From: JBHHUI01 sp965248775
GTDB taxonomy: Bacteria; Chloroflexota; Anaerolineae; Anaerolineales; JBHHUI01
Reading direction: 5' to 3'
Assembly: GCA_965248775.1 (NCBI GenBank)
Contig: OZ252150.1
Location: forward strand, 186,001-250,000
Length of the DNA stretch: 64,000 nucleotides
Program-made: the position numbers and the translations under genes
The notes under the pieces: generated by a model
The model's database searches: none
Told to the model about the DNA's origin: nothing
What the model saw: only the letters and a program-made list of their open reading frames with translations
Shown here: in pieces, positions 9,505-16,664 of the stretch
Layout: each line of letters opens with the position of its first letter
How positions within the stretch are numbered: the stretch's first letter is position 1

Positions 9505-9591
9505 CATGCTCCACGAGTGGTTGTGTTGCGCTGCAGCCAGCTAACAGCAGGCGAATTGGTCCGAAGTTTGCCAGAATTAAATCAGGTTTAT
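9505..9591 (-). pseudogene. Remnant of a second sortase gene (5' end only)
   Basis: Read on the minus strand, this segment matches the first 30 or so codons of the sortase at 6502-7302: LLLAGCSATQPLVE against LLLAACTSTQPLVE. The matching upstream block also resembles the sortase -10 region (about 9597-9632 versus 7307-7345). The start ATG has become ATA and an in-frame TAA is present, so it is dead. Its place, directly after one surface-protein gene and before the other, shows that a substrate plus sortase unit was duplicated in tandem and one sortase was lost. Confidence 0.75.
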
Positions 9592-9647
9592 CAGACAGAT
9601 TATGGTCTTGGTTCAGCGATTGCCCAAGCTGATGCTGGGACGATAAA

Positions 9648-9681
9648 AAAGTGCCGGGCACATCGATGTGCCCGGCACTTT
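9648..9681. terminator. Strong hairpin terminator after surface-protein gene
   Basis: A 17-base perfect palindrome arm pair (AAAGTGCCGGGCACATC and its complement) with a run of six T on the minus strand directly beyond it. It lies 5 bases after the stop codon of the gene at 9686 and should terminate it. Confidence 0.88.
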
Positions 9682-9685
9682 AGGC

Positions 9686-11350
9686 TTAAACCGCTCTTCG
9701 CCGCCGGAGGACGAATACGCCAGCCCCAAGCGCAACCAATGCCATCGCGAGCCACAGCGGGGGTGCCACATCTGTCCCCACCGCCGGGAGTGCGGTCGGC
9801 GTGGCGGCCATCAGTCCGAATTGTGTGAAGTGGTCTGTCAATCCGCAGGTCTCGTCCGAGCTGGATGATGTAACGGGCAACGATTGCCACAATACACCAT
9901 CGAAGAAGCCCACGCGTAGGTTGGCTGCAGCGCCGCCCGCCTTCAATATATCGGCAACTGTGTGCGATAGACACACCGTCAACGCGCTGTCAAAGTTTGC
10001 CAGTCCGGTATCCGTCGTCAGGTCCACCCGCGAGCCGACCAGCGAGTAGCCAATCGGTGCTGATGATGTCTGCGGATCGGTGTTAGCCGTGCACAGGAAG
10101 TATGTTCCGTCCGTTACGACATTCGGGGGGACAGAGATGCGAGCGGTCGCACAGGCAAACTCGCCCCCAGTTGTCCCAATTGGAATACCAGCTACCGCTG
10201 ACGAACTGGTGCCGTTTGTTGTGCTAGTGGAATCAATGTGCCGAACGCCGAAATCCACCCTTGCTCCGAGCGGGCTCGTGAAGCAGAGCGCACTGAAAAC
10301 AAACGTGCCCTGATTAATATCTATACCGACGATTTCGTAACCGGGTAGTATCATGATGCAAACAGTATAGCCCGTCGAAGTAATTTCGAACGGCGCCTCA
10401 TCGTAATGGTTACCCCCTGTAGCTCGGTGCTCGCCCTGGTCGTGGAACACGCAGCCATAGAAACCATTGATGCTGTAACACGATTCGCCCTCGCCGGTCG
10501 ATGTGCTGCCGCTAAAGTCGGCATACGGAGGACCCGGCCCGTAAGTAAATATTACTGTTCCATTGCCGGTGCAAGTGGCACAGCCCTGCGTATGTATAGT
10601 GCCTGTTGCAAAGGATGAACCACCGCCGCCCCCGCCACCGCCAATAGCATCAGTCTCACCGCCTCCGCCTCCGCCGCCTCCGCCTTCACTGCCAAAGCCG
10701 CCAGCCTTTGAGCGACCGGCTCCGCCATTTTCTAGAGATCCGGCGGTTCCGACGTTACAATTCCCGCCGCAGGCTCCACCGATAGCCCCGCCAGCGCCAC
10801 CCGCCACTTGGGTGCCGCCGCCCCCGCCTCCACCACCACCTGCTGGTGTGGTTCCTGTCGCACCCGTAGTGCCGCCCCCGGCGCCTCCCCCGCCGCCGGC
10901 AACGACTATCCGGTTGGCGGTCGCATTCCCACCCTGCCGAACGTCAGACGCGCCTCCGCCGCCGCCCCCACCGTTGGTCTGAGATGCTCCGCCAGCCGCC
11001 CCACCATTGAAACCTGCCGCCCCGCCAGTCGGGGCATTGTCACCATTGCCGCCCTGCCCACCAACGCGGATAAATAACGTTTCCCCAGGAGTAACGGAAA
11101 TAGTTGTCTGTACGCGCCCACCTAGACCAGCCACCCCACCATCAGTACCCGTGCCGCCTTCAGCACCAGAGAGGTCAACGTCGATTGAGGTGATGCCTGT
11201 AGGTACAGTAAAGGTCTGCTCCGCCCCGGTGAAGCTGAAGGTGGTCGTGGTCACAGCAGCGGGCGCAGCCGTGACGGAACCGACCGGTGCGGTAATCATG
11301 AGCAATATTGAGCCCATGAGTGTAATCGTGGAAAAAAGTCTACGTTTCAA
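9686..11350 (-). CDS. Glycine-rich surface protein with LPAVG sorting signal
   Basis: The 554-residue protein has a signal peptide (MKRRLFSTITLMGSILLMI, cleavage near VTAAP), a beta-sandwich-like first 100 residues, a very Gly-rich region (about 100-270, with runs of six to eight Gly), and a C-terminal module shared with the neighbour at 7419 (FHDQGEHRATGGNHY, then DLTTDTGLANFDSALTVCLS). It ends with LPAVG (521-525), a hydrophobic helix and RRRR, a sorting signal in which Thr is replaced by Val. It is probably anchored by the nearby sortase or a relative. Function is unknown; Gly-rich exported domains of this kind are often cell-surface or sheath proteins. Confidence 0.82.
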   Translation of the reverse strand: MKRRLFSTITLMGSILLMITAPVGSVTAAPAAVTTTTFSFTGAEQTFTVPTGITSIDVDLSGAEGGTGTDGGVAGLGGRVQTTISVTPGETLFIRVGGQGGNGDNAPTGGAAGFNGGAAGGASQTNGGGGGGGASDVRQGGNATANRIVVAGGGGGAGGGTTGATGTTPAGGGGGGGGGTQVAGGAGGAIGGACGGNCNVGTAGSLENGGAGRSKAGGFGSEGGGGGGGGGETDAIGGGGGGGGSSFATGTIHTQGCATCTGNGTVIFTYGPGPPYADFSGSTSTGEGESCYSINGFYGCVFHDQGEHRATGGNHYDEAPFEITSTGYTVCIMILPGYEIVGIDINQGTFVFSALCFTSPLGARVDFGVRHIDSTSTTNGTSSSAVAGIPIGTTGGEFACATARISVPPNVVTDGTYFLCTANTDPQTSSAPIGYSLVGSRVDLTTDTGLANFDSALTVCLSHTVADILKAGGAAANLRVGFFDGVLWQSLPVTSSSSDETCGLTDHFTQFGLMAATPTALPAVGTDVAPPLWLAMALVALGAGVFVLRRRRAV

Positions 11351-11452
11351 AGTGTGTTCTCTTAGTGAGTAAAACCCTATTTGACCAAATTAGTGTAGCT
11401 GGTAGGTCGATGCAGGTCAAGCGATAGAACGGCGCGCAATTGGGAGCTAACC

Positions 11453-12926
11453 CCAATACCTTTCAAATAAGGGCCAAAGCTTGCCGGAAAGGTTGTCGGG
11501 GTTGGGGCCAGTGATAATGCTCCGGCCGTTTCAGGCGGAACTTTGACATCTTGCGTTTGACTACACGCGGGTTTGAACGGGCACGGCGGAGAGGCAGACG
11601 AACGTCAGCGATGTCATGCAACAAGCGGTCATAGAGTTGGCCGAGTTGGTCAACGGCCGTCTTTTGAAACTCGGCGAGCGTGTCGCGCACGAGTTCGAGT
11701 GCATGCACAAAGCTGAGTTGGTCGGGATCGAGACCGGTGCGTTGGGCAGCCGCATGCATCAGGAAGCGGATGATGAAGTGTGCGATGAGCAGGCCATACA
11801 GTTCCTGAATGACCCCGACCGGCTTGAGACTGCGCAGCGGGCGTCCGGCCAGACGTTGATGGGTGTCGACTTCATCGATGACCAATTCGATTTCCCAGCG
11901 TTCGTGATAAGCTCGCGCGAGTTCCAGGGCTGGGAAGGCTTCGGGGTTCAGCAAGGTGGTAACCAAGCGGTGCACTTCACCGTAACCGGGGAGTGCCGGG
12001 TCACTTATGGTGTATTCGACGATGCGCACCAGGAGGCGCTCGCCCCGCTTGCGGCGCTGGTAGTCGGAGGGGGTCAGGTAGGCGGTGTAGGAGCCATCTG
12101 GCAATGGACAGCGGGACATGGGCTGGAAATCGGCTCAAAATGTGTCCCCCGCGCTCCAAAACCATGCGCAGCATGTCATAATCATGAAACCCACGGTCCC
12201 ACATCACCAACATGCCCATCTCGACTGAGCGCAACAGGCGAAAACCACCTATGCGCTCGCTGGTGTGGCAAGGCCAGAAGCCCGCATCGACAATCGTATG
12301 CGTGCCGCACTCGACCAGATACACCCCTTGCACCTGCGGAAAAGCGCTCTGGCCGCGCGGGCTGTGGTGCCGTCCAAAAGCCGCCGCATTCTCCGGCGTG
12401 TCAGCCACATCTTCAACCGTGCCATCGATGGCCATCAGGCGCAATCCAAAGAGGAACGCGCCGGCTGTCTCCGTCGTAGCTATCGGTCGACATACATGCC
12501 GAAACAAACGCACGACCGGTCGAGCACCCAGTTGATAGCGCCGATAGGTAATCGCACTGTCTTTCGGTACCGCGTATTCCGGATTGTTCCAGATGTACCG
12601 CAACCCCTGGGCGATCTTACGCATTACCCGCCCCAGAGAAGATTGCGTGTAGATGTTCATTGTGATGATTAAAAACACTGTCACGACCAGATTCAATTTG
12701 CGCTCGCGTTGCGTTTTCAAGCCTTCTGCCTCCAACGCTGCTTCGACCACATCTGGCGGAATAACCCGGCTCAGGCTTGTAAATGTCAGTTCCCGGCAAA
12801 ACTTGCTCTCGATGTCAACCTCGCGTAATCTGTATCCCATCAGGTGGCCCCCTGGCATCTTGCGAATTTGTATATCTCACAAGTATGCCTCGGGTGCCAC
12901 CTGTTTGCTTATTTGAAAGGTATTGG
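11453..12926 (-). mobile_element. IS4-type insertion sequence with intact ends
   Basis: Terminal inverted repeats CCAATACCTTTCAAATAAG (11453-11471) and its complement (12908-12926) bound a 1474-base element. The direct repeat GGAGCTAACCCC (11443-11454 and 12925-12936) flanks it; since the outermost CC/GG of the ends overlaps this repeat, the true target duplication is about 8-12 bases. The transposase inside is frameshifted. On its right the element abuts the end of an AhpD-like gene fragment. Confidence 0.88.
11463..12840 (-). pseudogene. IS4-family DDE transposase, frameshifted
   Basis: Two minus-strand frames together make one transposase. The N-terminal frame starts at MGYRLREVD (12840) and includes the first catalytic region AIDGTVEDVADTPENAAAFG and the second region MLVMWDRGFHDYD. 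The C-terminal frame, open to 11463, includes LPDGSYTAYLTPSDYQ and the IS4 signature YHERWEIELVIDE with the catalytic Glu. The frames overlap near 12100-12125, where the first reads LSRFPAH before drifting and the second begins. IS4-family enzymes do not normally need frameshifting, so this copy is probably inactive unless it reflects a sequencing error. Confidence 0.85.
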
Positions 12927-12928
12927 AG

Positions 12929-12986
12929 CTAACCCCACGGAGGAATAAAATCCTCCGGCTCGATGCCTAATCCATCTGCGACGCGG
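12929..12986 (-). pseudogene. 3' tail of a second AhpD-like gene
   Basis: Read on the minus strand this stretch gives RVADGLGIEPEDFIPPWG and a TAG stop, nearly identical to the last 18 codons of the intact gene just upstream (RVADGLGVEPEEFIQPWG). Nothing else of the second copy remains. The IS at 11453-12926 lies immediately downstream. It is a scar of a tandem duplication or of recombination between paralogues. Confidence 0.75.
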
Positions 12987-13008
12987 GCCGTAGGCCCCGT
13001 CGCGCGTC

Positions 13009-13602
13009 TCAGCCCCAGGGCTGGATAAACTCTTCTGGTTCGACACCGAGACCGTCGGCGACGCGGGTGATGTAGTTGAAATAGCCGATCACCTGTGTGG
13101 CGTCGTGAATGGCGCGGTCATCGAAGCCGCAGTCGCGCAAATAGTCGAGGTCGATGGGTGACATCTCATCCTGATGGAGTGAGAGCTTGGTCGCGTACTC
13201 GCAAAGCGCCCGGTCTGCGTCCGACAGCTTTGCCTCGCGCCAGTTGCGCGCAATGGTGTGGACGAAGGCATCTGCTGCGGCTGGTGTTGGATAAGCGCCG
13301 TCTTCTTCAATGAGCTTTTCGACCTCTTCCCGGAGGTCGTGCGCGTGCGCCTGCGTTCAGTAGTGGCAGGCCAGTTCGGCGGAGACAACCGTGGCGAGCA
13401 TTTCGCGTTGCACGCGTGACAACGGCGACTTGCCGAACATAATAGCGCTGTAATGTCCCATGCTGGTCTGCATCACGCGCGGGTTGACAGACATGATATG
13501 CACAATGTGCCAGATGCGCCCCGCGCGTTTCAGGGCTCCATCAAATTCCTTCTTCAGTATTCCTGTGGCTGCTTGCACAGTTATTTGCTCAATCCAGGGC
13601 AT
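13009..13602 (-). CDS. AhpD-like (carboxymuconolactone decarboxylase family) protein, probable selenoprotein
   Basis: One frame from ATG 13602 to TGA 13011-13009 encodes 197 residues if the in-frame TGA at 13359-13357 is read as an amino acid. Residue 82, at the TGA, falls exactly at the second position of the AhpD CxxC redox motif (C79-H-Y-U82). The rest of the known AhpD relay is present at the right spacing: Glu67, twelve residues before C79, and His86, four after position 82. The reading continues perfectly to a family-typical end (NYITRVADGLGVEPEEFIQPWG begins after ATQVIGYF). A SECIS-like hairpin follows the TGA. Family members are peroxide-reducing or peroxidase-related enzymes. The alternative is a simple nonsense mutation; selenium genes are not in this window. 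Confidence 0.75.
13320..13339 (-). promoter_or_regulatory. Candidate bacterial SECIS element
   Basis: In the mRNA, 17 bases after the UGA, CGACCUC and GAGGUCG form a perfect 7-bp stem with loop CGGGAA. The loop starts 24 bases after the UGA, and one of its first two bases is G. As I know the bacterial SECIS model, it asks for a stem-loop with the apical loop some 16-37 bases from the UGA and a G among the first two loop bases; all are met. Confidence 0.65.
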
Positions 13603-13676
13603 TGCACTCCTCCAAAAGTAATACCGGCGTTATTTTACAGACAATCATCGGGGCATTCTGATTTTTATGTGAACAC

Positions 13677-15833
13677 TTAAAGCGCCAGTTTCTGCGTGTC
13701 TCTTCGTTGCTGCATAAACCATTCCTGGCTTGATATTCGCTCCGACTCGGATTTAGCCGCTCGCCGGAAATAATCGCCATCCGCTGTCATCTTCCGCGCT
13801 TTGACATTGTCACTGAGATATGTCGCCAGTACCTCGTCACACAAATAGCGTACCAATGCAGGCTTTTCAACCGGATATAAAACCTCAACCCTTCGATTGA
13901 GATTGCGCGGCATCAAGTCGGCACTTCCCAGAAAAACTTCTTCCGCACCCCCATTCCGAAAGTAGTAAATGCGGCTGTGTTCGAGGAAGCGTCCGACGAT
14001 GCTCAAGACACGAATGTTGTCGCTCACTCCCGCTATGCCGGGCCGCAAGCAACAAATGCCGCGCACGAGCAAGTCAACCTGTACTCCCACTTCTGAGGCC
14101 GCGTAGAGTAATTGGATCATGCGCCGGTCTACGAGTGCATTCATTTTGAATATCAGACGGCCACGCTCGCCCCGGCGCTGCTTGTCGATCTCGCGATGGA
14201 TCAATGCCTCTATATGTGCTCGCATACTGACTGGTGCGACGAACAGCTTGTTGTAGTCCTTCTTCGCAGAGTATCCTGTGATGAAATTGAATAAGTCGCT
14301 CGCATCAGCGCCGATCTGTTCGTCGCAGGTGAATAGTCCCAGATCTTCGTAGAGCTGTGCGGTGACGGCATTGTAGTTCCCGCTCGAGATGTGTACGTAG
14401 CGTCGGATGCCGTTGCCTTCCTTGCGGACAACCAGCAACACCTTCGCATGAATTTTAAGCCCCACCAGGCCATAAATAACATGCACACCCTTTTGCTCCA
14501 ATGTGCGCGCCCAGCCGATATTACTCTCTTCGTCGAAACGCGCCATTAGTTCCACCAGCACAGCAACTTGCTTGCCCTGCTCACGCGCATCCAGCAGTGC
14601 CTGTACGATCGGTGAATTCTGTCCAACGCGGTAAAGGGTCTGTTTGATCGCCAAAACCTTGGGGTCATTCGCCGCCGCGCGCAGAAATTCAACCACTGGC
14701 GAAAACGAATCATACGGATGGTGCAACAGAATATCTTCCCGGCGGATTGCTGCGAATATGTTGCCGTCGCTGACCTTCGCCGTCAGCGCGGAGGGAATCT
14801 GTGGAATAAAGGCTGGCTCTTTCAAGTCTGGCCGGTCAATGGAATACAGCGTCAGCAGGCTGCTCAATCCAAGCGGTCCGTTGAGGGCAAACATATTGTT
14901 GCTGTCCAGACTCAGGCGCTCGCTTAGGAGCGCGCGGATATGCTTGGGCATTGCTTCGCTCACCGTCACACGCAGGGCTGTGCCGAAGCGGCGCAGGCTC
15001 ACTGTCTGCTCGACACTTTCCAACAGGTCCGAAGCTTCGAGTTCCTGAATCTCCAAATCGGCAGCGCGGGTGAGATGGAAGGGGTGCGCCTCCACAATTT
15101 CCATGCCCGGGAAGAGCGACTCTAGGTTACCCGAGATCACTTGCTCGAGCCAAACAAAGGTGTGCTCGTATGGCCCTGTCCGGCCCGTAGTACCATTTTT
15201 GCGAACGCCGCCGGAAGAGCGATTGATTGGCACAAGTCGTGGTAGCGTGCTTGGCACCTTGATGTGTGCGAGATGTTCCTGCCCGTCTATAGCGCGGACC
15301 ACAACAGCCAGGTTCAGACTCAAGTTAGAGATGTGGGGGAAAGGGCGCCCGGAATCAAAGGCTAGCGGAGTCAGTACAGGCTGGACGTTCTCAGCAAAGT
15401 ACTTCTGGACATGGGAGCGCTGCATGTTCGAGAGGGTCTCGTAATCCAGCAATCGGATACCGGCCTCACGCAGGAGCAGCAGAAGTTCATTCAAGCATGC
15501 GCGCATCTCTTTCATCAGCTTCAGAGTAACCTTGTTACAAGCCGCCAACAGTTCTGCGGGCAGCATACCGTCGGCAGGCGGCTCGACCACCCCAGCTTGT
15601 ATATGGTGGAGCAGTCCGGCAATGCGCACCATGAAAAACTCATCCAGATTGCCGGCGACAATTGCAAGGAACCTGATTCGCTCCAGGAGCGGATTGGTAT
15701 CGTCGCGGGCTTCTTCTAAAACACGATACTGGAACTGGAGATTGCTCAGCTCTCGGTTGACGTAAAGGGCAGGGTCTTTCAGATCGATGGGATCCTGAAC
15801 CGCTTCTGGCAGTTCGGACGTTTTCCTGGCCAT
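13677..15833 (-). CDS. ppk1: Polyphosphate kinase 1
   Basis: The 718-residue protein has the usual PPK1 length and motifs: N-terminal YVNRELSNLQFQYRVLEEA and FLAIVAGNLDEFFMVRIAGL, the phospho-accepting His region RYVHISSGNYNAVTAQLYEDL, and the second active-site His in FLEHSRIYYF, followed by SADLMPRNLNRRVEVLYPV. PPK1 reversibly polymerises the gamma phosphate of ATP into polyphosphate, usually at the membrane. The start is ATG at 15833. It lies 15 bases downstream of the ABC ATPase gene on the same strand and may be cotranscribed with the exporter genes. No phosphate-regulated promoter element was recognised. Confidence 0.95.
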   Translation of the reverse strand: MARKTSELPEAVQDPIDLKDPALYVNRELSNLQFQYRVLEEARDDTNPLLERIRFLAIVAGNLDEFFMVRIAGLLHHIQAGVVEPPADGMLPAELLAACNKVTLKLMKEMRACLNELLLLLREAGIRLLDYETLSNMQRSHVQKYFAENVQPVLTPLAFDSGRPFPHISNLSLNLAVVVRAIDGQEHLAHIKVPSTLPRLVPINRSSGGVRKNGTTGRTGPYEHTFVWLEQVISGNLESLFPGMEIVEAHPFHLTRAADLEIQELEASDLLESVEQTVSLRRFGTALRVTVSEAMPKHIRALLSERLSLDSNNMFALNGPLGLSSLLTLYSIDRPDLKEPAFIPQIPSALTAKVSDGNIFAAIRREDILLHHPYDSFSPVVEFLRAAANDPKVLAIKQTLYRVGQNSPIVQALLDAREQGKQVAVLVELMARFDEESNIGWARTLEQKGVHVIYGLVGLKIHAKVLLVVRKEGNGIRRYVHISSGNYNAVTAQLYEDLGLFTCDEQIGADASDLFNFITGYSAKKDYNKLFVAPVSMRAHIEALIHREIDKQRRGERGRLIFKMNALVDRRMIQLLYAASEVGVQVDLLVRGICCLRPGIAGVSDNIRVLSIVGRFLEHSRIYYFRNGGAEEVFLGSADLMPRNLNRRVEVLYPVEKPALVRYLCDEVLATYLSDNVKARKMTADGDYFRRAAKSESERISSQEWFMQQRRDTQKLAL

Positions 15834-15848
15834 GGAGCGCTTCTGGGG

Positions 15849-16664
15849 TTAGAGGTTGTCGAGTAGCTTACGAAGTTCCGGAGCGATTTCTTCCAGCCCG
15901 TCCGGGATGGTACCGTTTTGGAGCAGTGCTTGCCCGAGGGCCGAATGCTTCAATTCGAGCAGGTCATATTCGAATGTGCCTTCAGTATCGATGTCGCTCT
16001 GAATATTTCCATCGCGGATCGTGATGACGCGGCGGGCCGCACCTGCGACCTGTGGGTTGTGCGTGACCACAATCAATGTCGTACCTTGTTTCGTATTCAA
16101 GTCCGAGAGCAAATCCATGATCTCAGCAGTCGTATTCGAATCAAGATTTCCGGTTGGTTCATCGGCGAGTATGATCGAAGGTTCGTTTGCAAGCGCTCGT
16201 GCAACAGCCACGCGCTGACGTTCACCACCAGACATCTTGTTGGGCAAATACTTTGCGCGTTTCGCAAGCCCGACCACATCCAACAATTCGAGGGCACGCT
16301 CGCGCCGGCCACGGGCACTGATGCCATGCTCGAACATCGGCACTTCCACGTTTTCGCGCGCCGTTAGAGTCGGAATCAGGTTATGTAGCTGGAAGACGAA
16401 GCCAATCGTCTTGCTGCGAAAGCGATCCAGATTGCGTACTTTCGAAATTGGATTGCCGTTGATACTGACCTCGCCGCTCGTGGGGCGGTCTAAGGCGCCG
16501 ATCATATTCAGCAGTGTGGATTTCCCCGAGCCGGAAGGGCCAACAATGGCAACGAATTCGCCCGGCTGGATGGATAAGCTGACGCCATCCAAGGCGCGTA
16601 CCTCTTCCCGTTCACTGCCATACACTTTTGTCAGATCGAGAGTTTCGACGACGGGCTCACTCAT
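15849..16664 (-). CDS. ABC transporter ATP-binding protein, MacB/LolD type
   Basis: A 271-residue ATPase from ATG 16664: Walker A GPSGSGKST, signature MSGGERQRVAVARALA, Walker B ILADEPTGNLD, as in MacB/LolD/FtsE-type ATPases that drive mechanotransmission permeases. The ATG overlaps the stop of the permease gene (ATGAGTGA), indicating translational coupling. A five-codon longer frame is possible but has no advantage. The tail of about 45 residues after the ATPase core is extra and of unknown use. Cargo could be a lipoprotein, peptide or drug. Confidence 0.93.
   Translation of the reverse strand: MSEPVVETLDLTKVYGSEREEVRALDGVSLSIQPGEFVAIVGPSGSGKSTLLNMIGALDRPTSGEVSINGNPISKVRNLDRFRSKTIGFVFQLHNLIPTLTARENVEVPMFEHGISARGRRERALELLDVVGLAKRAKYLPNKMSGGERQRVAVARALANEPSIILADEPTGNLDSNTTAEIMDLLSDLNTKQGTTLIVVTHNPQVAGAARRVITIRDGNIQSDIDTEGTFEYDLLELKHSALGQALLQNGTIPDGLEEIAPELRKLLDNL

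Noticed and set aside
10563..10982. Plus-strand frame coding a very Pro-rich protein
   Set aside because: It is the exact antisense of the Gly-rich part of the surface protein at 9686-11350; GGN codons read as CCN on the other strand.
12971..13004. GC-rich inverted repeat near the AhpD-like gene end as a second SECIS or a terminator
   Set aside because: It lies after the coding end, has no T tract and is explained by the tail of the lost paralogue.
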